From NCBI RefSeq assembly GCF_937973075.1, contig NZ_CALBWL010000073.1, positions 1 to 25,276 of the forward strand: a stretch of DNA of 25,276 bases, written 5' to 3'. Shown piece after piece: positions 15,747 through 23,307 of the stretch. This stretch comes from an uncultured Campylobacter sp. (GTDB lineage: Bacteria > Campylobacterota > Campylobacteria > Campylobacterales > Campylobacteraceae). A model generated the notes under the pieces. It was not told where the DNA came from. It did not search any database and saw nothing but the letters and a program-made list of their open reading frames with translations. Each line of letters opens with the position of its first letter. The first letter of the stretch is position 1. Made by a program: the position numbers and the translations under genes.

Positions 15747-15813
15747 AATTTGCAAATTTAAATTTACTTGTTGCTTGAATTCAAAAGCAATAGCAAGTTT
15801 AAATTTGTGAATT
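15747..15813. repeat. Long imperfect inverted repeat
   Basis: The left arm (15747-15776, with CAAATTTAAA and ending TTGCTT) pairs with the right arm (15785-15813, beginning AAGCAA and ending TTTGTGAATT) with a few gaps, around an 8-base loop. As RNA it would be a stem of close to 30 pairs. Confidence 0.55.
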
Positions 15814-15822
15814 CATAAAATT

Positions 15823-15840
15823 CAGTATCAAACGATACTG
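15823..15840 (+). repeat. Perfect 7-base hairpin
   Basis: CAGTATC, loop AAAC, GATACTG. It is not followed by a T-run, so an intrinsic terminator is unlikely. It could be a protein-binding site or part of the same structured RNA as the longer inverted repeat. Confidence 0.45.
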
Positions 15841-15884
15841 ACCGAGATTGAATTTACTAGGAAATTTTATAAAAAGGATCAAAT

Positions 15885-16589
15885 TTGGTAAACGATGTTT
15901 TTAATAAAAACAAAAATTTAAGGGATTATGATAAAGAGCCGATTATTATAAAAGATTACAAACCACAAGTAAATTTGATTGGTATATTTTTAATGATTTT
16001 AGCTTTTATTATTTTGTGTATCGCAAAACCAGAAAAAGTCAATGGTTTTACGATTTTATCTCTCATGGTAGCAATTCCTTACATTATGAAATTTTTGGGC
16101 AAAAATTATTTTATTCTGAAAAATGAAATGATAAGCCAAATTAAAAATGATAAATCTTTTGATTTTATGCAAGTAAAAAATATTAAAAATGTTAAATTTA
16201 GCGTTGATTTTAGAGATGGAAGCGAACAAATTTCACTAGTTGCCAAAATTTTAATTTTGATTATTATTTCTACATACATATACGCAATTTTTGCATTTAA
16301 TGAGCCTATTATTTTGTTTTTTATTTTTGCACTTATCGTTGTATTTTATACAATTCCAAAAATCATAACTCATACAATAAATGGTGGCAAAATCAATGAT
16401 AGCGTTTATGATTGTCTTACCATTTACAGCAAAAATGGAAAAGTGATGAATATTATGATTTGCAACGACAAAGAATTTAAAGAATTTAAAAAATACTTTT
16501 TAGAAAATGTGAAATTAAATATTTCAAATGCTAAAACTAGCTTTGGAATTTTTGATAAAAATTTTTATAACACAAGGAACGAACGATGA
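15885..16589 (+). CDS. Membrane protein with N-terminal RDYDKEP motif (second copy)
   Basis: 234 residues from a TTG at 15885, with AAGGA seven bases upstream. Residues 13-25 read RDYDKEPIIIKDY, nearly the same as in the first copy. Four hydrophobic segments follow (about 30-47, 54-70, 118-137, 141-160), with a soluble loop (KNYFILKNEMISQIKN) between the second and third and a soluble C-terminus ending around KEFKEFKKYFLENVKLN. The stop overlaps the next ATG by four bases (ATGA), so it is translated together with the RTX fragment. Composition is very AT-rich. Function is not known; the coupling argues that it serves the RTX protein. Confidence 0.65.
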   Translation: MVNDVFNKNKNLRDYDKEPIIIKDYKPQVNLIGIFLMILAFIILCIAKPEKVNGFTILSLMVAIPYIMKFLGKNYFILKNEMISQIKNDKSFDFMQVKNIKNVKFSVDFRDGSEQISLVAKILILIIISTYIYAIFAFNEPIILFFIFALIVVFYTIPKIITHTINGGKINDSVYDCLTIYSKNGKVMNIMICNDKEFKEFKKYFLENVKLNISNAKTSFGIFDKNFYNTRNER

Positions 16590-17692
16590 ATTCAACAGGT
16601 AGCAGAGAAGCGAAAGCAAGAGTTGCTTTGGATAAAGCTGAAAAAATTATTATTGAAAAATTTACTAAATTCAATCTTTCTGAAAATAGTAAAGATAATT
16701 TAGAAAATATTCGTAAAATGTGGAATAGTGCAAGCAGTGGTTATAGTATTGCTGAAAATTTCACTGATATACCCGAAAAGATTTTAAAAAGCAAAGCTAG
16801 GGCTATTGTTTTGTTTGTAGAAACCGCAGCAGGAAATGTGTTAATTGATAGCACTATGGGTGAAAGCAAAATGAAACAAATGGTTGGGGCGTTAGGAGAT
16901 GCAATTATTGCTGGTGCGGCATTATTGACACCGCAAGGTTGGATAATTACTGGTGTAAATTTGGCATTATCTCTTGTTGATTGGGATTTGGGAAGTATAT
17001 TTAAGAAAATATATGGAGAAGATAACGATAATATAAATATTACCTCAAATGGCTTTATAGAAGTTAGGAATAATGATGGTTCTATTTATACAAGACCATT
17101 ATCGACACAAGCTAGAAAAATTTTAAACATTAATGGTGAGCCAAGTGGTTCTATATTTGGCGATAGGAAAGGCGATGTATTGTTCGGCGGTAGCGCAGAT
17201 GACTTGCTTCAAGGCAGAAATGGCGATGATTTGCTTATTGGTGGAGCTGGTTATGATACATACTTTACCGACGGCAAAGACACTATAAGAGATGAGGATG
17301 GAAAAGGGCAGGTATATTTTTATGGTCGCAAACTAACAGACGGCACTCAAATAGAAAAAGGCTCAAACATATATAAAACAAAAGACAATATAAAATATGA
17401 ACTAATTGATAATAAGCTTATAGTAAATGATAGCCTTATTATAGAAGACTTTAACCCATACCAAGAGTATCTTGACATAACCCTACACAAAGCAGATGAG
17501 ATAGCTGTAAATGTATCAAATGCAAATGCGGTAGAAAAAGCAGGAAAGATGAATTTTACAATCTCGCTTAGTAGAGAGTTAAAAAAAGGTGAATTCATAA
17601 AAGTAACCATCCCTGCCATAAACGGCAATGAAGCAAAAACTTATATGTTTATGCACCATAGCAACCCAAACTATACGCTAGGAGCAGCATAG
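16586..17692 (+). CDS. RTX-type calcium-binding protein, apparently the fragment of a larger secreted protein
   Basis: 368 residues. Residues 100-135 are hydrophobic (ALGDAIIAGAALLTPQGWII then VNLALSLVDW) and could insert into a membrane. Residues 192-227 hold four nonapeptide repeats of GGxGxDxUx type (GDRKGDVLF, GGSADDLLQ, GRNGDDLLI, GGAGYDTYF), which fold as a Ca-binding beta roll. Residues 232-298 look like the haemolysin-type calcium-binding-related domain (IRDEDGKGQVYFYGRKLTDG, IIEDFN). Residues 306-342 resemble the first strands of a Calx-beta domain (EKAGKMNFTISLSRELKKGE) and then stop. Such proteins normally leave by type I secretion and run to over 1000 residues; no secretion gene is near. 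It is fused by ATGA to the membrane protein before it. Confidence 0.65.
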   Translation: MNSTGSREAKARVALDKAEKIIIEKFTKFNLSENSKDNLENIRKMWNSASSGYSIAENFTDIPEKILKSKARAIVLFVETAAGNVLIDSTMGESKMKQMVGALGDAIIAGAALLTPQGWIITGVNLALSLVDWDLGSIFKKIYGEDNDNINITSNGFIEVRNNDGSIYTRPLSTQARKILNINGEPSGSIFGDRKGDVLFGGSADDLLQGRNGDDLLIGGAGYDTYFTDGKDTIRDEDGKGQVYFYGRKLTDGTQIEKGSNIYKTKDNIKYELIDNKLIVNDSLIIEDFNPYQEYLDITLHKADEIAVNVSNANAVEKAGKMNFTISLSRELKKGEFIKVTIPAINGNEAKTYMFMHHSNPNYTLGAA

Positions 17693-17991
17693 AGCATGTA
17701 TTTGGTAGCACAAATTATGAATATTAACAATATTCTAGCCCCTTCGAATGTTATTTCATCGGCATTACCTAGAGCTTTGATTAACTTGTCGCCTTGCATA
17801 TAGTGATAATGTCTATGCGTTTTAACCGTTCCGTCTCTAGATAGCGAGCTATAAAATTTAACGGCTATAAAATCATCTAAGACTTCGACTATAGTGCGCT
17901 TATATTGCGGCAAGATAAAATTCCTGACTACTTTATCAGGGTCTGATTTAAAAATTGGATTATCCTTAATTTTGGTAAAAACTTCTGTCAT
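17671..17991 (-). CDS. Hypothetical protein, convergent with the RTX fragment
   Basis: 106 residues. The ATG at 17991 has a strong ribosome site (AAGGA, six to seven bases upstream), which supports a real gene. The first 85 residues look soluble (FKSDPDKVVRNFILPQYKRT, THRHYHYMQGDKLIKALGNA); the end turns hydrophobic (ILLIFIICATKYMLYAA) and its last 22 bases overlap the RTX gene on the other strand. The tail is therefore probably an accident of a junction, and the true protein may have been longer. No family recognised. Confidence 0.45.
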   Translation of the reverse strand: MTEVFTKIKDNPIFKSDPDKVVRNFILPQYKRTIVEVLDDFIAVKFYSSLSRDGTVKTHRHYHYMQGDKLIKALGNADEITFEGARILLIFIICATKYMLYAAPSV

Positions 17992-18064
17992 CTTTCTTCC
18001 TTTGTATAGTAATTTTAGGCAGATTATAGAATTTCCTCAAAGGATCAACAAGGCGAGAGCGCAG

Positions 18065-18106
18065 AAAAAGCTACTATACAATTTTTTAATATACAGTAGT
18101 TTTTCT
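18065..18106 (-). terminator. Probable terminator downstream of tRNA-Leu/atpE
   Basis: On the minus strand AAAAACTACTGTATA pairs with TATAGTAGCTTTTT (one bulge and one mismatch) and ends in a T-run. It lies 135 bases past the tRNA and marks the edge between the AT-rich island and the core genes. The symmetric A/T ends allow bidirectional action. Confidence 0.45.
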
Positions 18107-18239
18107 TAAAATACATGTATCAATCGGTAGTTTTAAGTATTAAGAATTTTTTAAGAGCAATTTTAAAATTCCCAAAAATAGGGCTTAAAAATTATCTAAA
18201 AATTCAAAAAGACTAAAAAATAGGGAAAATTTTAATAGA

Positions 18240-18325
18240 TGGTGCGACCGACGAGACTTGAACTCGTACACCTTGCGGCACTACCCCCTCAAGATAGCGT
18301 GTCTACCAATTCCACCACGGTCGCA
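18240..18325 (-). tRNA. tRNA-Leu (anticodon GAG)
   Basis: 86 bases, minus strand. The 7-base acceptor stem TGCGACC/GGTCGCA, a class II long variable arm (TGCCGCAAGGTGT region), GGTTC-type T arm (GAGTTCAAGTCTC) and an encoded 3' CCA are all present. The anticodon loop TTGAGGG gives GAG (18288-18290), reading CUC/CUU leucine codons. It stands at the edge of the accessory island. Confidence 0.95.
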
Positions 18326-18369
18326 TAAATTTTAAAGCTTGATCTTAAGCCTTGAGTTATATAAGTTTA

Positions 18370-18389
18370 AAGCCCGATTTCTCGGGCTT
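18370..18389 (-). terminator. Terminator of atpE
   Basis: AAGCCCGA and TCGGGCTT form a perfect 8-base stem capped by a GAAA tetraloop on the minus strand, just after the atpE stop. The T-run that follows is short, so termination may be partial with read-through to tRNA-Leu. Confidence 0.6.
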
Positions 18390-18393
18390 ATGA

Positions 18394-18732
18394 TTAATTT
18401 GCAGCAGCCTTTAAGCCTTCTGTCAAAAAAGGGTTTGCAAAAAGCAAGACGAATGAAACAACCAACGCATAGATAACCTGCGCTTCGATCATCGCAAGCG
18501 AGATATACATTGTAGTCGATAGTTTGCTAGCTACGCTTGGATTTCTAGCGATACCGTTAAGCGTCGCGCTAGCGGCATTTCCCATACCTAACGCGCCACC
18601 CAAAGCGGCTAGACCTAAAACAACTGCAACGGTAATTGCAGAAAAAGAAACGATCTGAGTGTAAGCGCTTAGCTGCTCGCTAGCGAAAGCCGCGCCGCAA
18701 AGCGCAAATAACAATACAAGAACTTTTTTCAT
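18394..18732 (-). CDS. atpE: ATP synthase F0 subunit c
   Basis: 112 residues from the ATG at 18732; it has GGAG seven bases upstream, while the ATG four codons earlier has no ribosome site, so the shorter form is preferred. Subunit c forms the proton-driven ring of F1F0 ATP synthase. The first 17 residues (MKKVLVLLFALCGAAFA) look like a cleavable signal peptide, as known for epsilonproteobacterial c subunits. Two helices follow, joined by the polar loop ARNP (62-65), and Glu83 (MIEAQ) is the ion-binding carboxylate. The Gly/Ala-rich first helix (GLAALGGALGMGNA) is typical. It stands alone, away from the other atp genes, as in C. jejuni. Confidence 0.95.
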   Translation of the reverse strand: MKKVLVLLFALCGAAFASEQLSAYTQIVSFSAITVAVVLGLAALGGALGMGNAASATLNGIARNPSVASKLSTTMYISLAMIEAQVIYALVVSFVLLFANPFLTEGLKAAAN

Positions 18733-18881
18733 AAAAGTCTCCATAAATAAATTTTAAAACGAGTTTCGGCTCAATACCCCCTACTCCAACGTTTTAAGTG
18801 TGAAATATTATTAAAATTTTGCTTTTGATTTGTTTAATCTAGCGGAATTTGCGTTAAATTTAACAAATCCCGCCGAGCAAT

Positions 18882-20396
18882 CTAACGTTTAGCGTCCAAA
18901 TATGTATTTAGCGCCGCAACGTAGGCCTTTGCAGACGCCAGCATCGTATCTACGTCAAGTCCTCTGCCGATAATGGCGCCCTCGCCCGCAAATTCCACCT
19001 TAACGGTTACTTTCGCCAGCGCGTCTTTACCCTGCGAGACTGCTTTTACTTGATACTCCTTCAGGCTACCGCTGATGCCGCTGATGCGGTCTATCGCTTT
19101 AAATATCGCATCCACGCCGCCGTTTCCAAGCGCGCTGTCGCTTAAAATTTCATCCTTATACCTTAGCGTAAGCGCAGTGCTAGCGTGTCCTTTGTTGCAG
19201 CTATTGGAGCTTAAAACTAGTACTTCATAGGTCTTTTCGGCTCCCACGAACTCGTCGTTTACGAGCTCTCTAATATCCTCGTCGAAAACGTCCTTTTTGC
19301 TATCGGCGAGCGCTTTAAATTTATTAAACGCGATCTCAATCTGCTCGTTATTAAGCTCATAGCCCAAAGATACCAGCTTGTCTTTGAAGGCATGGCGGCC
19401 GCTGTGCTTGCCCAGCACGAGCGAGTTTTTATCAAGCCCGATATCCTCAGCATGCATGATCTCGTAGGTTTCTTTATGTTTTAACACGCCGTCCTGGTGG
19501 ATGCCGCTTTCATGCGCAAAGGCGTTTTTACCCACGATCGCTTTATTAGGCTGCGGCTCGATGCCGGTGATGCTCGCGACTAGGCGGCTGGATGGGTAAA
19601 TTTCTTTCAAATTTATATCGGTATAAAGCGGCGCAAATTTATCCCTGCGCGTCTTGATCGCCATTACGATCTCCTCTAGCGCCGCGTTGCCCGCGCGCTC
19701 GCCGATACCGTTTATCGTGCACTCGACCTGTCTGGCTCCTGCCAAGATGGCAGCCAGGGAATTTACGGTAGCCATTCCCAAATCATTGTGGTTGTGCACC
19801 GAAACTACGGCGCGCTCGCCGATAAGCTTAACGATCTCGCCTATGCGCGCAGTGATCTCATCTGGATAGAGATAGCCTACCGTATCGGGGATATTTATGG
19901 TGGAGGCCCCTGCGCTTATCGCGGCGTCGCAGATCTCTTTTAAAAAACCCATATCGCTTCTACACGCATCCTCGCAGCTAAACTCCACGTCATCGCATAG
20001 ACTTTTTGCGTATTGCACAGACTCTACGGCGCGCTTTATGACCTCTTGCGGCTGCATCTTAAGTTTAAATTCCATATGGATGGGGCTTGTGGCGATGAAG
20101 GTGTGGATGCGTCCGAGCTTCGCGCCCTTTATCGCTTCGCCCGCGGCTTTGATATCTTTTTCTAAAGCGCGCGCAAGCGAACAGACGCGAGCCTTGCTAA
20201 CGGCACCCGCGATCTTTTCTATCGCGTCAAAGTCCCCGGGGCTCGCCGCCGCAAAGCCAGCCTCGATAACATCTACGCCCAGCTTTTCAAGCTGTAACGC
20301 AAGATGGATCTTTTCGTCCGTATTCATCGATGCTCCGGGGCTTTGCTCGCCGTCACGAAGCGTCGTATCGAAGATTATGATTTTATTTTTGTCCAT
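18882..20396 (-). CDS. leuA: 2-isopropylmalate synthase
   Basis: 504 residues. It condenses acetyl-CoA with 2-oxoisovalerate in the first committed step of leucine synthesis. The N-terminal TIM barrel has FDTTLRDGEQSPGAS, the metal ligand motif HNHNDLG and the NGIGERAGNA loop; the C-terminal regulatory domain (leucine feedback) is present to the end. The start is the ATG at 20396 with AAAGGAT before it. A TTG 33 bases upstream is also open, but it lies right beside the TATAAT box and would not be in the transcript. Stop is TAG. Confidence 0.96.
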   Translation of the reverse strand: MDKNKIIIFDTTLRDGEQSPGASMNTDEKIHLALQLEKLGVDVIEAGFAAASPGDFDAIEKIAGAVSKARVCSLARALEKDIKAAGEAIKGAKLGRIHTFIATSPIHMEFKLKMQPQEVIKRAVESVQYAKSLCDDVEFSCEDACRSDMGFLKEICDAAISAGASTINIPDTVGYLYPDEITARIGEIVKLIGERAVVSVHNHNDLGMATVNSLAAILAGARQVECTINGIGERAGNAALEEIVMAIKTRRDKFAPLYTDINLKEIYPSSRLVASITGIEPQPNKAIVGKNAFAHESGIHQDGVLKHKETYEIMHAEDIGLDKNSLVLGKHSGRHAFKDKLVSLGYELNNEQIEIAFNKFKALADSKKDVFDEDIRELVNDEFVGAEKTYEVLVLSSNSCNKGHASTALTLRYKDEILSDSALGNGGVDAIFKAIDRISGISGSLKEYQVKAVSQGKDALAKVTVKVEFAGEGAIIGRGLDVDTMLASAKAYVAALNTYLDAKR

Positions 20397-20430
20397 TACA
20401 GATCCTTTCAAATCGTTAAAATTTGGCAAA

Positions 20431-20436
20431 ATTATA
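20431..20436 (-). promoter_or_regulatory. -10 box of leuA
   Basis: A perfect TATAAT on the minus strand, 34 bases before the ATG at 20396, in the short gap after pssA. No leader peptide or attenuator is visible because the gap is too small. Confidence 0.6.
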
Positions 20437-20480
20437 GCCGCGCAAGCTTAAAACAATCGCGGCGATAAACATATCTGAGA

Positions 20481-21230
20481 TTATTTCGCCGTTTCCTCGA
20501 GTTTGTCTTTTTTATGAAATTTAGCCGCGCTTAAATTTAAAGCTCCGCGAACCAAACCGTAAACGATATAAACCAAAGTGAGCACCGCCGGAAATTCCAG
20601 CCTGAAAAGATATAAAAGCGAGAAAAATACGACGATTAGAAGCACTAAAATTTTAATCGCGTTAGGGCGCTTTAGGCTAATTTTTTTAAAGCTCGGAAAG
20701 CGGATGTTGCTGACCATCAAAAACGATAGCGCCGCCATTGCGATGATCAAAAATACGCCAAATCCTTTGGAGAGCTCATATTTTAGATAAATTCCGATCC
20801 AAAACGCCATCGTAATCGCCGCCGTTGGTATCGGCAGCCCGATAAAAACGCTAGGCTCGTAGGTGCCCGTAGTGACGTTGAATCGCGCCAGCCTGATCGC
20901 GCCGAAAACCACGTAAAGCGCAGCTACAAGTGAGCCGACCTTACCGTAATCGTGCCCGACCGCGCAATAAAACAGCAGCGCCGGCGCGACGCCGAAAGCA
21001 ACGATATCCGCAAGGCTATCAAATTCCACGCCGAATTTCGACGTCGCATGCGTTAGCCTCGCCACGCGGCCGTCAAGCCCGTCGCAGATCAAGGATAAAA
21101 TGATATAAAAGATCGCGGCGCTGAAGTTGCCCTTTATCGTAGAAATTATGCTGATAACCGCCAAAAATGCACTTGCCGCCGTGAAAAAATTCGGCAATAT
21201 ATAGATTAATTTTCCCTTTTCCTCTTCCAT
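20481..21230 (-). CDS. pssA: CDP-diacylglycerol-serine O-phosphatidyltransferase
   Basis: 249 residues, a multispanning inner-membrane enzyme that makes phosphatidylserine, the precursor of phosphatidylethanolamine. The CDP-alcohol phosphotransferase motif DGLDGRVARLTHATSKFGVE (followed by FDSLAD) is complete with its aspartates. Several hydrophobic helices follow. It lies downstream of ftsH, as in C. jejuni, where another membrane-protein gene lies between the two; here there is only a 127-base gap. Confidence 0.95.
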   Translation of the reverse strand: MEEEKGKLIYILPNFFTAASAFLAVISIISTIKGNFSAAIFYIILSLICDGLDGRVARLTHATSKFGVEFDSLADIVAFGVAPALLFYCAVGHDYGKVGSLVAALYVVFGAIRLARFNVTTGTYEPSVFIGLPIPTAAITMAFWIGIYLKYELSKGFGVFLIIAMAALSFLMVSNIRFPSFKKISLKRPNAIKILVLLIVVFFSLLYLFRLEFPAVLTLVYIVYGLVRGALNLSAAKFHKKDKLEETAK

Positions 21231-21357
21231 CTCTCACTCTTTAAATTTTATTTTTGCACCGCTTTTCATTCGGTGCCGCAGATAGCGCATAAAGCATTTT
21301 AGCGCGACCTTCTTAAAATTTAGCCCTTAAGTTCTTGTCCTGCGCGAGGCTTTAAAT

Positions 21358-23307
21358 TTAAGCCTCGCTCTTTGCGCTTTCGATATCATCGTTAGCACCC
21401 AAATTTCGCACTAGCCGGGTAGGCATGCTGTTATCTTTTTCAAATTTAGAGATGATCTCCACGATCTGCTCGCCAGAGACCGTCTCCTTCTCATACAGCG
21501 CCTTCACCATCTCCTCGATCGCCGGAGCATAAGTCCTTAGTGTCTCTTTTACTGCCGCGTAGCGCTCATCCAGCGTCTTGCGGACATATTCGTCGATCTT
21601 AACCGCCGTAACCTCGCTGTAATCCTTGATGCTCTGTCCGCCGTTTAGGAAGGAATACTGCTGCTTTTCTAGCACCGCAAGCCCGAGAGCATCGGTCATT
21701 CCGACCTGAGTAGCCATAAATTTAAGCATATCGGTAGCGCGCTGCAAATCATTACCTGCTCCGTCGGTGATCTCGCCTAAAAACACATCCTCCGCCGCGC
21801 GCCCCGCCAAAAACGTATCGATTTCGGCAAAAATTTCATGGCGCTGATGCAGATATCTATTTTCAAACGGAGAATTTAGTGTATATCCCGCGGCACTCAA
21901 TCCGCGCGGCACGATAGTTACTTTAGATACCGGCATCGCGCCTTTGGTAAGCTCGGCTATGAGCGCATGACCGCTTTCGTGGTAGGCGACGATCCGCTTT
22001 TCGATAGGGCTTACGCGGCGCGATTTTTTAGCCAGTCCAATGCCGACGCGTTCAATCGCTTCGAGCAGGTCTTTTTGCTCGACCTCCGCCTTTGCCTCGC
22101 GACCCGCTAAAAGCGCGGCTTCGTTGATGATATTTGCAAGATCGGCTCCCGCAAAACCCACGGTAAGGCGCGCGATCTCTTCGATATCGATATCGCGAGC
22201 AAATTTAACGTCGCGCATATGCACCTTTAAAATTGCCATTCTGCCGTCAAAATCAGGTCTATCAACTAGAACCTGCCTATCGAATCTGCCCGGACGCAGA
22301 AGCGCCGCATCCAGCGTCTCCGGGCGGTTGGTAGCCGCAAGGACGATCACCGGGCTTGATTCCGAGCCGAAGCCATCCATCTCGGCAAGCAGCTGATTTA
22401 GTGTCTGCTCGCGCTCGTCGTTGCCTCCGCCGATACCGCCTGCGGTTCTGCTTTTGCCGATCGCATCGATCTCATCGATAAAAACGATCGCCGGAGCCTG
22501 TTTTTTAGCGTTATCAAATAGATCGCGCACCCTGCTGGCGCCCACGCCTACGAACATCTCAATGAAGCTCGAGCCCGATACCGAAAAAAACGGCACGTCC
22601 GCTTCGCCCGCAACCGCCTTGGCTAGCAGCGTCTTACCCGTGCCCGGAGGTCCAACCAAAAGAACGCCTTTTGGAATTTTAGCCCCGAGGCTGATATATC
22701 GCTCCGGATTTTTTAAGAAATCTACAATCTCCTTAACCTCCTCTTTCGCCTCTTCGACGCCCGCGACATCGCTAAATTTAACTTTCGGCTTTTCGGCGCT
22801 TACCAGGTTTTTAGAGCTTCCGATGCCGAGCACACCACCGCCCATATTGCGCTGCATACGATTGGCTAAAAACATCCAAATTCCAAAGAAAATTACGAGC
22901 GGCAAGACCCAGCTAAAGAGCAGATCGGTCAAAAAATTGCTCTCATTATACGCGCCGTATGGAATTTTGCGCGATTCTAAAATTTGAACTAGCTCGGGAT
23001 CATCCACGCGCTTGGCGGTGTAGATTACGTTGCCGACTTGCGCTTTAATCGTGGAGCTTCCGATGGAAACCATGCTTACTTGGGAGTTTTTGATCTGCGA
23101 TTTTAGCTCGGAGTAAGTTACGTTTCTACTCTCGCCCGAAACGGAGCCCAGCACTCCACCGCTATCAAATCCGCCGCTTGGGGATATCGCTTTAAACACC
23201 ACTATCAAAATAAGCGCGAAAATTATAAAAACGCCGATCGGATTTTTATTGAAAAAATTGTTTCCGCCGCCGTTTTGAGGGGGTTGATTATTTGGGTTGT
23301 TATTCAT
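21358..23307 (-). CDS. ftsH: ATP-dependent zinc metalloprotease FtsH
   Basis: 649 residues. A membrane-anchored AAA+ protease that removes misfolded membrane and soluble proteins. Two transmembrane segments (about 24-41 and 128-147) enclose a periplasmic domain. The AAA module has Walker A GPPGTGKT (219-226), Walker B FIDEID (276-281) and the second region of homology (TNRPETLDAALLRPGRFDRQ). The zinc site HESGH is at 443-447. The N-terminus is unusually Asn/Gln/Pro-rich (NNNPNNQPPQNGGGNN). The start overlaps the prmA stop by four bases (ATGA). Confidence 0.98.
   Translation of the reverse strand: MNNNPNNQPPQNGGGNNFFNKNPIGVFIIFALILIVVFKAISPSGGFDSGGVLGSVSGESRNVTYSELKSQIKNSQVSMVSIGSSTIKAQVGNVIYTAKRVDDPELVQILESRKIPYGAYNESNFLTDLLFSWVLPLVIFFGIWMFLANRMQRNMGGGVLGIGSSKNLVSAEKPKVKFSDVAGVEEAKEEVKEIVDFLKNPERYISLGAKIPKGVLLVGPPGTGKTLLAKAVAGEADVPFFSVSGSSFIEMFVGVGASRVRDLFDNAKKQAPAIVFIDEIDAIGKSRTAGGIGGGNDEREQTLNQLLAEMDGFGSESSPVIVLAATNRPETLDAALLRPGRFDRQVLVDRPDFDGRMAILKVHMRDVKFARDIDIEEIARLTVGFAGADLANIINEAALLAGREAKAEVEQKDLLEAIERVGIGLAKKSRRVSPIEKRIVAYHESGHALIAELTKGAMPVSKVTIVPRGLSAAGYTLNSPFENRYLHQRHEIFAEIDTFLAGRAAEDVFLGEITDGAGNDLQRATDMLKFMATQVGMTDALGLAVLEKQQYSFLNGGQSIKDYSEVTAVKIDEYVRKTLDERYAAVKETLRTYAPAIEEMVKALYEKETVSGEQIVEIISKFEKDNSMPTRLVRNLGANDDIESAKSEA

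Larger units (their letters stand above)
15667..15884. other. Non-coding stretch rich in inverted repeats
   Basis: No gene is visible. It holds CAGATC twice (near 15724-15738), the long inverted repeat at 15747-15813, a small perfect hairpin at 15823-15840, and the ribosome site AAGGA of the next gene at 15873-15879. Confidence 0.5.

Noticed and set aside
18240..18325. tRNA-Leu as an attachment site with a duplicated end
   Set aside because: No second copy of the tRNA 3' end was found at the far side of the island, and no integrase gene is present.
18733..18820. GG-rich sequence upstream of atpE as a sigma-54 promoter
   Set aside because: The second element lacks the required GC, so the match is not good enough.
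20397..20429. Upstream TTG start of leuA
   Set aside because: It is next to the TATAAT box and upstream of the expected transcript start; the ATG at 20396 has a proper ribosome site.
21256..21276. GCACCG...CGGTGC hairpin between ftsH and pssA
   Set aside because: On the transcribed strand it is followed by As, not Ts, and the genes on both sides point the same way; not a convincing terminator.
22421..22987. Open frame on the plus strand opposite ftsH
   Set aside because: Antisense to a highly conserved gene; proline/serine-rich shadow with no start signal.
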